From CAWBRT01 sp963832365 (GTDB lineage Bacteria; Acidobacteriota; Terriglobia; Terriglobales; Acidobacteriaceae), in assembly GCA_963832365.1 (NCBI GenBank), contig CAWHUL010000009.1, forward strand, positions 1 to 64,000: a DNA stretch of 64,000 bases, written 5' to 3'. Shown here piece by piece: positions 36,696 through 46,742 of the stretch (positions are counted from its first letter, which is position 1; every line of letters begins with the position of its first letter). A model generated the notes under the pieces. That model was not told the origin of the DNA and ran no database searches. It saw only the letters and a program-made list of their open reading frames with translations. The position numbers and the translations under genes were made by a program.

Positions 36696-37345
36696 GCAGC
36701 ACGATTGCAATAGTACCTCGCGCTGTGGCCACCGACGCTAACAATCAAACTGAACAGCAGATTGTCAAAGCAATTGTCGGCTTGCGCGATACTTCGCTCG
36801 AAGTCAACAAGATGGAATTCGCCAAGCTGTTTAAGCAGCTCCAGAAGCACTATGCCAAGGGGAGTAAAAACGCACAATTTGGCAAGCGCGTTGAAGAGCT
36901 GGGATTCGCTCGCCGGACAGTCTATCGCTGGATGGACGAATACGATGCCCAAGTCGGCCACAAGCCTAAGAAGGATTCTGTGCCATTTGGCACAGAATCG
37001 CCACAACCAACGCAGAATGAAGAGGTTGCGGAGAAAAGTCACGGAAGTTCTAAGTGGTTTACGGATAACGCCGTTGAAGCGGTGGATCCGTCGTCCTCAT
37101 TGGCACCTGAACCGGCTTCGCCCGTCAAAGTCCTTCCGTTCGACACCGCCGAAAAGCGCAAGAAGTTCATTTTCCAGCATGCAGTCCTTGCGCTTCAGGA
37201 AGCCAACGTTTACACCGATAGCCCTCGAGAAGAATGGGACGAAGTAGACCAGCAAGTCCGTCAGTGGCTTGCCTCTTTTGCGGTCGATAATGCGGTCCCA
37301 GCCAGCGATATCAATCAGCTGCAGCAACGGGAACAGGAGAACTAA
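36692..37345 (+). CDS. Phage/ICE-type protein with helix-turn-helix-like motif
   Basis: The 217-residue product starts at ATG 36692 behind GGAGGGGCGCG, overlapping the previous stop. Residues 40-85 contain FAKLFKQLQKHYAKGSKNAQ and RVEELGFARRTVYRWMDEYD, a predicted helix-turn-helix similar in style to GYLKKRGIPHSTAYEVLADY of the 30307 gene. The remainder is Pro/Ser-rich and then helical (FIFQHAVLALQEANVY). It lies one base before the helicase start codon, so it is co-expressed with it. It could be a replication-initiation or regulatory factor, but this is inferred only from position. Confidence 0.6.
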   Translation: MSSTIAIVPRAVATDANNQTEQQIVKAIVGLRDTSLEVNKMEFAKLFKQLQKHYAKGSKNAQFGKRVEELGFARRTVYRWMDEYDAQVGHKPKKDSVPFGTESPQPTQNEEVAEKSHGSSKWFTDNAVEAVDPSSSLAPEPASPVKVLPFDTAEKRKKFIFQHAVLALQEANVYTDSPREEWDEVDQQVRQWLASFAVDNAVPASDINQLQQREQEN

Positions 37346-37346
37346 C

Positions 37347-39347
37347 ATGCCGTTGCTACCACATCAACAGAATGCAATCGACAAATCCATTTCCGCCTTT
37401 AACGCCGGCCGGACTCGCCAATATCTCGCCCATGCTATGAGCCTGGGCAAAACCTACATCATGGCTTCGGTCAAGTCAGAATATGCCAAGGCCGGCATCG
37501 ACCTTGGACAAATCTGGATTATCGTGCCGACAGATGAATTGGTCCCGCATACCCAAGCAGAGCTCGAGAAAGTTGCCTATGACCTAGGGTTGGCCATCAA
37601 AGTCGGTGTCGAGAAGGCAAAATCCACTGCCGACGTCGACTGTGACTATGTCATTTCCAGCGCTCAGACCCTTGGCCGCAAAACCGGCAATTCGGGCGCA
37701 GCACGCGCCCGTAGGTTCAGTTCCAGAAAGAAGTCAATCCTGTATGACGAGTGCCACAAAGCTGGAACCAAGCCCGCCGGCCAGGGCGAGGGTGATGACT
37801 ACAAGCGGTCACAGTCGGAGGAAGCCATCCATAATCTGGGCTTTGCTGTCGCCGACCCGGACACGATGGAGGTGTTTCCACCAAATGATAACGGTCTTCT
37901 GATGGGTGTTAGCGGTACGCCGCGGCGGACAGAAGGAACAAACCACCACCTGTTCGGCCGGGAAGCCGTCGATGAAATCAGCCTGAAAGCTGCAATCGAT
38001 GCGGAGGTCGTTGCTGACCTGCGGACTTACCAGTTTTATACAATAACCACGCTCAAGCATGCCAAGCAGAAGGGCGAGGACTTCGACCCGCAGAGCCTGA
38101 CAAAGGACACCGATTCACCGGAGCGGAACAGCTTTGTGGTTGATAAGTGGCTCGAGAAGGGGGAAAACGGCAGTACCGTGGGCTATGTTTCGACGCGTGC
38201 ACACGCACTTAATCAAGCGCAGGCATTCCGTGATAGAGGTATCAAAGCAGAGGCTCTGGTGAACGAAAAAGACCCGACGAAGCCCATCTCTGGTAAGGAA
38301 CGGAAAGCTAAAATCGACCGTCTTCGCTCCGGTGAGACCAAGGTTCTGATTGCCTGCGGCATTCTCCGGGAAGGGTTCAACATGCCGCCACTGCGTTGCA
38401 CGATGATTATCGACCCGACGATGAGTGAAATCAATTTCATCCAACCCGCTACACGGTGTAGTCGCAAAAGCGAAGGCAAATCGTACGGCATCATCATCAG
38501 TTTCAAGGATGTATCCAATTTCAACACCATCGGCCCAGCGATTCTGGGCGGATATGACACGAATCTAGACCCCGAGGGCGGTCTGGTGTCTGAGATGGTT
38601 GTGCCACGCCGCCCGAGAGATGAAGATGGCGAAATCATCGAAGACGCGAAACTGGTAGGCGGGACGATTTCCCAAGCCTACTGGGAAGTTCAGACCGTCA
38701 GCAACATGGTTGATGCGCTGCCACTGGAGCGCGAGAGCTGGGTCAAAATGGACCCTCAGTGGTACGTACTGCGGGTTATCTGCAGTCCGGCCCCAAAAGG
38801 CTCGGCATCTGTATACAGGTATCGTGCGACGGAGAATAAGGTTCCATCGTGGCAGATGCATATCCAGCTCTTCAAACACGGCGACAAGTGGGTTGCGGCT
38901 CGCGTCGACGAGGTCTCGCCTGCCAATCGAAGCAGGAGCGAACTTCACAAGATTCTTGCGGATTATAACCGCCCAGTGGTGGTGCTTGGTGAATTCGCTA
39001 CCCGTCGTGCTGCGCTGGCGCATATCCGCTGGTATGTGTGGTCTCTGCCCAAGACCAAAAAAGAAAAGGCGGCGATGAAACGCTTCACTTCTCGACGGTC
39101 ACAGACCAACAAGAAGGCACCTACCGATGGAATGATTCCGCTTCTGGACGGCAAGATGTTTAATATGGGACAGGCGAGCGCCTACCTATGCCGTAAGTTT
39201 AACCAGAAGCAGCTAGAAGAACAGAAGCTGCGGGTAGTCGATGCACTCGAAAGGCAGCACCATGCTCTGGTAACACGGCAGCATAGCCTAATGCTAGATG
39301 GCCTGGATGGCGGAGCGGTGCGGACGTTGGAACCTTGCCACATATAG
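37347..39347 (+). CDS. Superfamily 2 DEAD/DEAH-type helicase
   Basis: The 666-residue protein begins MPLLPHQQNAIDKSISAF, the Q-motif region. It has motif I MSLGKTY (about residues 31-37), motif II LYDECHKAG (about 131-139), motif III VSGTPRR, a motif V segment ACGILREGFNMP and motif VI QPATRCSRKSEGK (about 364-376). Motif I lacks the usual GxGKT glycine (SLGKT). ATG 37347 follows CAGGAGAACTAAC. Given the prim-pol and AAA ATPase in the same element, a role in element replication or remodelling is likely; a defence role is also possible. The C-terminal 200 residues are unassigned. Confidence 0.85.
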   Translation: MPLLPHQQNAIDKSISAFNAGRTRQYLAHAMSLGKTYIMASVKSEYAKAGIDLGQIWIIVPTDELVPHTQAELEKVAYDLGLAIKVGVEKAKSTADVDCDYVISSAQTLGRKTGNSGAARARRFSSRKKSILYDECHKAGTKPAGQGEGDDYKRSQSEEAIHNLGFAVADPDTMEVFPPNDNGLLMGVSGTPRRTEGTNHHLFGREAVDEISLKAAIDAEVVADLRTYQFYTITTLKHAKQKGEDFDPQSLTKDTDSPERNSFVVDKWLEKGENGSTVGYVSTRAHALNQAQAFRDRGIKAEALVNEKDPTKPISGKERKAKIDRLRSGETKVLIACGILREGFNMPPLRCTMIIDPTMSEINFIQPATRCSRKSEGKSYGIIISFKDVSNFNTIGPAILGGYDTNLDPEGGLVSEMVVPRRPRDEDGEIIEDAKLVGGTISQAYWEVQTVSNMVDALPLERESWVKMDPQWYVLRVICSPAPKGSASVYRYRATENKVPSWQMHIQLFKHGDKWVAARVDEVSPANRSRSELHKILADYNRPVVVLGEFATRRAALAHIRWYVWSLPKTKKEKAAMKRFTSRRSQTNKKAPTDGMIPLLDGKMFNMGQASAYLCRKFNQKQLEEQKLRVVDALERQHHALVTRQHSLMLDGLDGGAVRTLEPCHI

Positions 39348-39379
39348 CCATCGGGTATTCTTGTCTTATACACCTCAAT

Positions 39380-39468
39380 GACCGAGCGCCCGCGCAAGCG
39401 GGCGGAGCTCGGTCGAGTAAGCTACTAAGTTGGAAGGTCTAGCCGTCGCGGGCTAAATAACTCAGTAG
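39380..39468 (+). promoter_or_regulatory. Tandem strong hairpins between helicase and zinc-ribbon genes
   Basis: GACCGAGC-GCCCGC-GCAA-GCGGGC-GGA-GCTCGGTC (39380-39414) is a 14 bp stem with a GCAA tetraloop and one bulge. CTACTAAGTT (39422-39431) then pairs with AACTCAGTAG (39459-39468) with one mismatch, enclosing TAGCC/GGCTA (39440-39444, 39451-39455). No T-run follows the first stem, so this looks more like a structured RNA than a terminator. Confidence 0.5.
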
Positions 39469-39588
39469 TGCGTCATATTAGCTCTTTTCGCCCGCTTTGG
39501 CTCAGTTGAGTCACCGTGCTACATTATTAATATAACTAACACTTAATACTTTAGCCGTTTCAAGATAGAAATAGGTAATTCGTACACG

Positions 39589-40686
39589 ATGAGACCACGA
39601 ATAGAAATACAACCAGGACAAAGATTTGGAAATATCGAAATTATCGGTGATGCGCCCAGCCGTTACAACCACAGTTATAAGCTTTGTTTATGTAACCGCT
39701 GCGGCCGAATAGTCGAAGTAAGAGCGAGCTATTTGACCCGGCCGGATAGACCGACCCGCTCCTGTAAATGCCTTCGCGACGACCTCTACGCCGCCTATTC
39801 AGACAGGTATATTCGGGCTTTACCTTTCCCTATAAGGCAAAGGATATGGGAATTGGCGCAGCTACCAGCAATGACCATTCGGCGCATCGCTATTGAAGTG
39901 TCCACCGCCACGCGGAGAATAGCAAAGTATATCGTCGCTCGAGTTGTGTCCTTGATGCATGCTGAATATCGCAAGCTAGTGAACCACCCAATGTTCGGCG
40001 GCGAAGAATGGTTACCGGTTATCCGCGATGAGTTTGAAGAGTTCGCCCGAGACATTGCCAACCGTAGGCCCCTGTTTGGCACGCCGCGCCAACGCACATT
40101 ATCCCAAGGTGAATTGAGCCGCGCCGAGATGGATAAGTCCAAAGAAGTAGGTCTGGCAGGATTCACTCTCGCTAACCTACGGCGATTCATCGCGATGCCA
40201 GCGGTGGCGGCGCTGGTCAAGGCCGCTGAGAAGATAATCGACCTTGTTAGGCTTACAAAGCAACGGAGAGCAGAGCGAAGGAAGGTTTATCAGCGCCGGT
40301 GGGCAGAAAAGCACGATGATGAGCGCATAGAACACATGATTGCCGAGCGTGAAAACGACGGCTGGTCGGACGACCAAGATTATGACGCCAGCCCTCCTCC
40401 GCCACCGAAACCTAAATCAATACCTGCACGTTTGCGTATCGCATCGGCGGGTTCGATACATGACCAATTTGTGGCTTTTGAACGTGCCTTGCCAGGTTGT
40501 TTGGCCTTATCGAGCCCCGCCCTGTCCTGGGCTCGCAAACAGAACCGGGAATCGGTTTGTCGCCTCGTCAAGGAAAAGGAACACCTCCGCGTTCGACCTG
40601 CCTGTGACACTGCAAGAAACGGCCTCCGACGGAGCTGCTGCCCTGTGCTGAAGCCTCATGGAACGGAGCACAAAAGGGCGGGCTAA
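39589..40686 (+). CDS. Zinc-ribbon phage/ICE protein of unknown function
   Basis: The N-terminal 65 residues have GQRFGNIEIIGDAPSRYNHS, LCLCNRCGRIVEVR and RSCKCLRDD. This resembles the zinc-ribbon found at the start of many phage HNH/AP2-type DNA-binding proteins (GxxFGxLxVI...C.CG..K.C.C). The rest (365 residues in total) is basic and helical with a Pro-rich linker (ASPPPPPKPKS) and no nuclease motif that I can find. The start codon has a weak ribosome site. It is the last gene before the island shifts to defence-type genes. Confidence 0.5.
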   Translation: MRPRIEIQPGQRFGNIEIIGDAPSRYNHSYKLCLCNRCGRIVEVRASYLTRPDRPTRSCKCLRDDLYAAYSDRYIRALPFPIRQRIWELAQLPAMTIRRIAIEVSTATRRIAKYIVARVVSLMHAEYRKLVNHPMFGGEEWLPVIRDEFEEFARDIANRRPLFGTPRQRTLSQGELSRAEMDKSKEVGLAGFTLANLRRFIAMPAVAALVKAAEKIIDLVRLTKQRRAERRKVYQRRWAEKHDDERIEHMIAERENDGWSDDQDYDASPPPPPKPKSIPARLRIASAGSIHDQFVAFERALPGCLALSSPALSWARKQNRESVCRLVKEKEHLRVRPACDTARNGLRRSCCPVLKPHGTEHKRAG

Positions 40687-40879
40687 TACTTGCATTCAAC
40701 CCGGGTAGCTCAGAGATGATCACCAACCCAGTTCACCAGTGGTGCATCGAATCCGAATTCAGGTGCAACCCTTGGAGGTGTGTTTCTGCCAAACCGCATG
40801 ATCATCGCACGAGAATTCGATGGCGAGCATGTTCCGTGCGCCGGGATTGAATTGCTGAACACCAAAAAAGGAGACAACA

Positions 40880-41455
40880 ATGGAATCGCAAGTACAGGTC
40901 GCACGGGCGCAAGGGGACTGGGGCGTTCAAGACCTGAATGATATCGCGACGACGATGACGGAGTACATCAATACGGAGAACGAAGCTGTAATGCAAACCG
41001 CTATTGAGCGGATCAACCGGAATCCAGGCCTGATCGCACGGATATTTCCGAACGCGTTTGAAAAGGAAGAGCAGCGGATCACGCTGGACCGGATGCGCAC
41101 GCTGTACGAAAAGAAGAAGCAGTATTTTGAACTTTATACGGCGATTCGGGTTGAGATCGCGCGCAAGCAGGGCGATGCACTGGTCGCCTCGGTAGGAATA
41201 GAACTGCAGGGGGGACTGGCGGTCTTCGCGACGCAGCAGATTGACGATCTCTCCCAGACTATAGGAATGAGCCGGCAAAGATTTCTAGTGCGAATCAAAC
41301 CGCAGCTGGAGGATCTCGACAACTACAAGAACATGCCGGAACTGCATGGCCCCGCGCGGCAGTCGATCCAAAACGAGGTGAAAACCTACTTCGCGGGCAT
41401 CGACGAGCTGCTGAACGGCTTCATCAGCGCATTGAAGAGCAAGATCTCGGTCTAG
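40880..41455 (+). CDS. Unknown helical protein paired with DUF4407 gene
   Basis: The 191-residue product (ATG 40880 after AAAAGGAGACAACA) is predicted all-helical and cytoplasmic, with segments such as IATTMTEYINTENEAVMQTA and RMRTLYEKKKQYFELYTAIR. I do not recognise a family. It ends 19 bp before the DUF4407 membrane protein and shares its direction, so the two are likely co-expressed and may act together. Confidence 0.55.
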   Translation: MESQVQVARAQGDWGVQDLNDIATTMTEYINTENEAVMQTAIERINRNPGLIARIFPNAFEKEEQRITLDRMRTLYEKKKQYFELYTAIRVEIARKQGDALVASVGIELQGGLAVFATQQIDDLSQTIGMSRQRFLVRIKPQLEDLDNYKNMPELHGPARQSIQNEVKTYFAGIDELLNGFISALKSKISV

Positions 41456-41474
41456 GAATCTGCGGAAAGGGCAA

Positions 41475-42766
41475 ATGGAACGGTTCTTTGTATGGCTGTC
41501 GGGGGCGGATGAGAGAATTCTCTCACAGTGCATCAGACTGCCCCGTTCCGAAAGGCGCAAATTCGCAGGATTTGGGACGATGGTTCTTGTTCCCGCAATC
41601 CTCGGGCTCTTCTCGATGGGGTACGCGATCTCGACCTTCTCAAAGGACCCAAGGATTTATATCGGCGCTGGTGTCCTATGGTTTCTCATCGTGCTCGCCA
41701 TCGATAGGTTTCTGTCCTCGACGTTTTACAAATCGTCGGTTGGCGGGAGACGTGAATACTGGACGGCCTTCCTCTGTCGGCTGGCGTTCGCGGGCTTCAT
41801 CGGCTTGGCTGTGTCGCATCCTTTGGTGCTGTTCCTGTTTGACGGAACCGTAAAGCAACAGCTCGCGGACACGCGGCGCGCGCAGGTTGGAAGCAGACTG
41901 AAGCAGGTCCAGCAGTTGAAGGTGGATGCTCAAAAAGGCCCGGATGCGGACGAATTGAAAAAGAAGACCGAGTACAGAGCCTGCTTGGAGCGGGTGCTGG
42001 AAGCCGAGCAGGCTGGCGCGTTCGGCGAGGTCCGGGACAGGGACGGGAGCGTATGCGGCACGAGTTCGCCGGAGCCCGGATGTGGCCCCAATTGCCGGAA
42101 CCTGCTGCGACGCCTAACCGTGCTCGACAACGAAATCGCGCCGCTGCAGAAAAGCATTCAGCAAAGGGTGGTGGAAGTCGGCCAGGCCACCGCAAACGAC
42201 GTTATCGATATACAGCAGCGCTACGACGAAGACCGATCCGATTACCTCGCCAGGTCAATGCGCTGGCAGCGCTGGAGCGAGGCGAGCCACACGTGTGGCT
42301 TGTCAAGGTCTTCCTGCTCGCGTTCTTCGTGTTTCTAGATACGCTGCTGATCCTGCTAAAAGCAGCGACCCCTCCAGGGGAGTACGAGGAAATCCGGGAT
42401 TCGCTGCTTTTTGGAGCGCGAGTGACTGAGCGGGTCAGGAGGGATGTGATTAGCGCCTGGGCGGTCTCCGGATTCAGGGCAGTGGCGCAGGCTGAGCGCA
42501 GTTGCGACGCGAAGAAAGAGGAAATTCTGACATTTGTAAGGGTCACGAATCAGTTCATACGGGAGTTGGAGAACGAGCGCTCCGCGTTTGACGCCCAGAT
42601 GAGCGCGATTGCGCTTAACATAGATTCAGTCAGGGACGAAGAGACGCGAAAGATTTACATCGACCGTTTGACCGATGTGAGGGATGCGTTCAATGCGGCA
42701 TGGGGCAAGGCAATGTCGAGGTTCCAGGAATATCTCCGTAGTCCTGAAAAGGAACAAGGCGGATGA
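41475..42766 (+). pseudogene. DUF4407 membrane protein with one frameshift
   Basis: The N-terminal part has four membrane segments (FGTMVLVPAILGLFSMGYAI, GAGVLWFLIVLAIDRFL, AFLCRLAFAGFIGLAVSHP and, after the coiled region, VWLVKVFLLAFFVFLDTLLI), separated by a long coiled-coil loop. This is the DUF4407 pattern, and VLAIDRFLSS is its typical motif. A frame change near 42255 splits the last membrane helix from the rest; the downstream frame continues to 42766 with a further coiled coil. DUF4407 proteins are of unknown function and occur in mobile and defence contexts. Confidence 0.7.
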
Positions 42767-42824
42767 AATCTGGCCAACTGTGAAAGGCAACGAGCATTCG
42801 ACAGCAAGTAGGTATGGGTAGAGG

Positions 42825-42944
42825 ATGGAGTTGTTTGGCTTCACATCCGCAATTACAAAAGCTCTCTTGCAATATATCCGACAGAACTACCTGGAAATCG
42901 ATATCGATGAACTCAATAGTGCTGCCTGGAATCGTTACTTGTAG
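42825..42944 (+). pseudogene. Short remnant, possibly of a restriction-type protein C-terminus
   Basis: The 39-residue frame ends ALLQYIRQNYLEIDIDELNS, a pattern seen near the C-terminus of some HsdR-type subunits. It is preceded by a weak GGAT-type site. It may be a gene fragment left by rearrangement. Confidence 0.25.
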
Positions 42945-42971
42945 GAACAGGATAGCTTCAGGAAATCCATT

Positions 42972-43247
42972 TCACTTCGAAACTGATTCATAATACAGGG
43001 CAAAGCAGGGCCCAGTTCCCCTCGCGAGGACTGTTGGCGTTGAAATGGCGATATTTGGCCTGTCGGTGATGGCCTGGCCATTTCCCAAAAGCAGCGCTGC
43101 GCCCATCTCGTAGGCGCATTCATTCTCAAATGTTCCATCAGCTACGGGCTGGAATACGGCCCCCCGGTTTGCACACTTGCGGCCCCATCGCCAGTACATG
43201 CTGACTCGCCGCCCTGAGTCTGGAGGGTCAGGCAAGCTGCTCCTCAC
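42972..43247 (-). CDS. Small hypothetical protein at the end of the GHKL/DUF4263 operon
   Basis: The GTG at 43247 overlaps the stop of the DUF4263 gene (GTGA), so translation would be coupled. The 91-residue product includes VSMYWRWGRKCANRGAVF and an AYEMGAALLLGNGQAI segment. It has two cysteines before and one after a glycine-rich region and no family I recognise. The coupling suggests that it belongs to the same operon, perhaps as an accessory factor. The next downstream gene on this strand is absent within the window. Confidence 0.4.
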   Translation of the reverse strand: MRSSLPDPPDSGRRVSMYWRWGRKCANRGAVFQPVADGTFENECAYEMGAALLLGNGQAITDRPNIAISTPTVLARGTGPCFALYYESVSK

Positions 43248-44386
43248 TCATCATCTTTAGCTTCGACTGGTCCTTCAAGAAGAGTTATCAGTCGTTCTAA
43301 TCTGCGAAACAATTCATCATATGTAATGACTGTCACGCCCTGTAAACGCTCGCGCTGGAGCTCAAAGTTTTCTCGCATGACCTGGCTGGAAAGCTCCTCC
43401 GAATGACCCGAAACGACAATACAACGAGGATCGCCGAGGGTTAATCGAGCCGGAAGTTCTGCTGTCAAGTTGTCAAATGATCGCATCAAGCTTTGGCGGT
43501 ATCGAAGAACCTGAGCTACGGCTGCCGCTAACTCGCGAGAGAGTGGGAAGACACCGTCGCGGTATTCCGCGCCCAATAGCTTTGTTTTAGGGGTCTTGAT
43601 CTCGATCAAGGTCATTGCGTCGGTAGATTCTGCAGCAAGCAAAAAGTCGGCCTCTTTCCCGCCTGTCCTGCTGATCTGCTTGCCTCCGACATAAGCTTTC
43701 GAGCCGATTACAACAACTGGGTAGGCGAACACTTGGCTTAGGACATACGTCCTATCGGATAAAGCTCGTTGCCAAAACTCTTCAGCATTATTGTTCTGAT
43801 TCTGCTTCCAATATGCCAGTGCATCCTTGATTGCGGCAAGACCCAACAAGGCAGCAAACGTAGGCATCTGTTCTGGAGCCATTGAGGCGAGTTTAGTGGC
43901 GGCGTCGCGACGCCCCGAAGAGGTTGCCAGCCACCTGACCAGCTTGAGCAATAACGTCGCCGCTTCATCTGAGTGAGATTCAAGGAAAGCCGAAAGATCC
44001 TTTTGCCCAAGCGAAACAAAGTTCGCCAGGCTCTTATCAACTTCCATAAATGTCTTGCGACCTTTTGGGATGCCCTGATCGCGGTACAGACGATAAAGAG
44101 GAACGAGTCCTTCAAGGAGAGTCATCAGCTCTTGCGCATGGAGAGTGAGCTTGAAGCCTTCCCCATCCTTGAGCGTTGAAAGAGGAACGGTCGGTACGGG
44201 AACCCACCTTCCAGAAGCCGTCTTCTTCTGGTAGATGAAATAGCCATCAACGCTCGCCTTCGGACTTGCGGGATTGTCCACCAAGAATGGCACAAACACA
44301 AGTCGGACGCGATCGCCCTGCCTCAGAGTTATAGGGTTGCTCTCGGCAGTCTGCCGCGACGTGGACCGAGTCTCAAACTGTTTCAT
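43244..44386 (-). CDS. DUF4263 (Shedu-type) PD-(D/E)XK nuclease
   Basis: The 380-residue protein has a C-terminal DUF4263 domain. GKEADFLLAAEST supplies the catalytic Asp near residue 245, TLIEIKTPKTKLL supplies ExK near 258-260, and VFPLSRELAAAVAQVLRYRQ follows, as in SduA of the Shedu anti-phage system. The N-terminal half has beta-rich segments (DRVRLVFVPFLVDNPASPKA) and a helical middle. Shedu alone is a one-gene defence system whose nuclease acts on phage DNA. Here it lies downstream of a GHKL ATPase gene and a DNA-binding gene on the same strand, so it may be the effector of a larger system. The frame is intact. Confidence 0.85.
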   Translation of the reverse strand: MKQFETRSTSRQTAESNPITLRQGDRVRLVFVPFLVDNPASPKASVDGYFIYQKKTASGRWVPVPTVPLSTLKDGEGFKLTLHAQELMTLLEGLVPLYRLYRDQGIPKGRKTFMEVDKSLANFVSLGQKDLSAFLESHSDEAATLLLKLVRWLATSSGRRDAATKLASMAPEQMPTFAALLGLAAIKDALAYWKQNQNNNAEEFWQRALSDRTYVLSQVFAYPVVVIGSKAYVGGKQISRTGGKEADFLLAAESTDAMTLIEIKTPKTKLLGAEYRDGVFPLSRELAAAVAQVLRYRQSLMRSFDNLTAELPARLTLGDPRCIVVSGHSEELSSQVMRENFELQRERLQGVTVITYDELFRRLERLITLLEGPVEAKDDE

Positions 44387-44424
44387 CGCTGTTCATCTCT
44401 TTTGCCGATCTATTTGTCAAAGGC

Positions 44425-46738
44425 TCAGGCGTACACAGGTTTAGGAAGTTTCTTCGGCAACGAAAGACACAGTGGAACAATAACGCGTGCTATCCCAGTT
44501 GCGCTCTGCTGGATGTGTTCCCGACAGCTGGCCTCATCAGTGGCCCACTCTGGCGTTTTCTTCACCGCATCTAGCAAGCCCATTGCCGTCAGCGCCAACC
44601 CATACTTAAAAACAAACTCAACGGCAGCTTCCTCTTCAGGTGGACGCAGATTCTTGGCTTCTGATAAAAGACGCGACCCCTTATTTACGACAAGCTGAAG
44701 ACGTTCAGTTCCTGGTACCTTCTCGATTGTGATGGGCGGGTCATCTGGACCTCTGTCGACTTCGATCACATCCGGGCGGCTCGGGCCAGCTTGCACTTTC
44801 GGATCAGGCTTAGGCTTAGGACTGTGTGGATCCGAAAGGCTCGGCTCCCGTGGCGCGACCACATGGCCAATTATGGTTAGTGCAAACGGCCCGCTACCCA
44901 TATTGTCGGTAATCACAGCATCCATATGCAGAGTCGTACCCTCAGCAATGCTCTTTTCTATCTGGAAGGTGAACGTTAACCGACCGTTAAACAGGTGGAA
45001 GGTCGGCTGGATTCCGTTTGCGAATTCGCAGTTTCCACGGTGCTTCCGGCGGGTAAAGTAGTTGTTTTTGACATCGGTTCGGAATGAAACACGCGTTGCG
45101 TCGCCGCGTGGCAGGTCCACCTCGACCGATGTCGAACCGCCAGGACGCCGGAAGAAAGTGGGAAACTCAACCCCTTGAAAGGGCTGCGTTGTCCCTTTGA
45201 TCTTGCCGCCCTTTCCGTTGGTAGCAGTCTTTGCCGCCACCCTCCCAGCCACGACGCTGCCGAAGAGCTCTGCCAGGCTTGGATCGGTCGACAGCAGTTC
45301 CTCGAGAGCATTGATACCGTCATCGTCGTTTACCGCATCAGCGATTTTTTCCTCGTAACGCTTCTGATTCAGCTCCTTCAACCCCTCATGGTCGTGCAAC
45401 TCTTTTTGTAGCTTCTTAAACAGATCCTGGAGTAGCGGATCCTCGCGGAATGTCTCGCGGTTACTCATGAACAGCGCGTTCCGCGACGCCTGCCCGAGCT
45501 CGGTACAGTCAAGGGTCACCAACATGCTTCCGGCGATATGCTCCTTGTCAACGGCCTTCGTCCGGAAGAACTGGCTATCTCGCTTGGCATGGGACTGGCC
45601 ATTAATCAGGGCGCGAACTCCGGTCTGCGGCTGATCATCTTCACTGTCGCTTCCCTCGGCTATTTTGAATACCCGGACCTCTGCAGGGATTGTCTCTCCG
45701 GTAGATAGTTTGATCTGAATGCTGGCCCCATCCTCGAAACCTTCCTCAAGTTTGCTCTTGCCCCAAGCACCTAGACGATCCCAAATCGTCACGCCCATGA
45801 CGTGGGCCTTATAATCGGACCTGCATTCAATGAGGCGAAGCGGTAGTGCAGGACGTAGTAAGTAGTCCACGAGCTTCTTGAAAAGCTCGCCGCATATATT
45901 ACTGCGAGGAGCTTTGTAGTCGTACATCTTGATCAACGTACCGCTCTTAACCTCTCGTTCACGTGGCATGCATACTTCGCCAGACTTAGCTCCGGCCTTC
46001 GGAACGAGGGCTAGGGCCTCGAGCCTGCGGTCAATATCTTGCCATCGGGCCCGACCAGGTAACGCCATGACGGATCCGGATTCGAGGGAAAAAACAGAAA
46101 AGTGTGAACGCCCATTCGTGATCGTCGCGTTTAGCAACGTCTTTCGGCACGCGAGAGACGATCAGCTGCAGCTTGCGTTCTTCGCTGCAGAATGGCAACA
46201 CACCCGTACCGCCCATATTGAATCGCCCCTGCACAAACGGAATCGCACCTTTGTACGAACCATCCGCGCTTCCATAAATCAGCGAGCAGAAGGTCTTCGG
46301 AAAATCTTCAGCCAGCTGCCCCTCCCCCGCGTCGTAGAAGGACAGAGATGGACGCTGCTTGGATCCGGTCGCGTAAAGCAGCAGACTGTTCTCTGCCATC
46401 GCACGGATACCCTGCGAGTCTCTTTCGGGAAAGTCATCTCCGATCCATGCCCGAGCTGCGCTCGCCATGCTCCGTGGCGCACTAGGTCCACGCGGATCGA
46501 TTCCATTCGCTTTACAGAGCCGCAGCAGTATCGCATCGAGGCCGTTAGTGTACTTCTCGACGAGTGCTGCCCCTGGCGAACTTTGCTGGTTGTGTACGAT
46601 CGACTGATTGTTCGGCATATTGCCGAGGTACCGCCACCGTGTTTCGTCAGTCAACAGCCCCCGGTGGTTGAGCGCCCCAAGAACAGCAATCTCGTTTTCT
46701 GCTTCGAGAAAGTCCTGAAGGAGTCTTTCATCTCTCAT
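44425..46738 (-). pseudogene. GHKL-family ATPase (MORC/MutL-like), two frameshifts
   Basis: The ATPase motifs are N-box ALVEKYTNGLDAILL (about residues 58-72), DAGEG (about 136-140, the DxGxG box) and NMGGTG (about 176-181, the GxxGxG lid). Later segments such as SGTLIKMYDYKAPRSNICGE and FFRRPGGSTSVEVDLPRG run into a Pro-rich linker (PHSPKPKPDPKV) and a helical C-terminus. Frame changes near 46090 and 46025 are needed; the bridging frame reads FPSNPDPSWRYLVGPDGKIL. Bacterial GHKL proteins of this kind were linked to restriction-modification loci by Iyer and Aravind in work on MORC origins. The total length would be about 770 residues. Confidence 0.75.
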
Positions 46739-46742
46739 CTAT

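Noticed and set aside
40690..40780. CCCGGGTAGCTCAGAG looks like a tRNA 5' end
   Set aside because: No anticodon arm, T-arm or pairing acceptor follows, so the match to the D-arm consensus is accidental.
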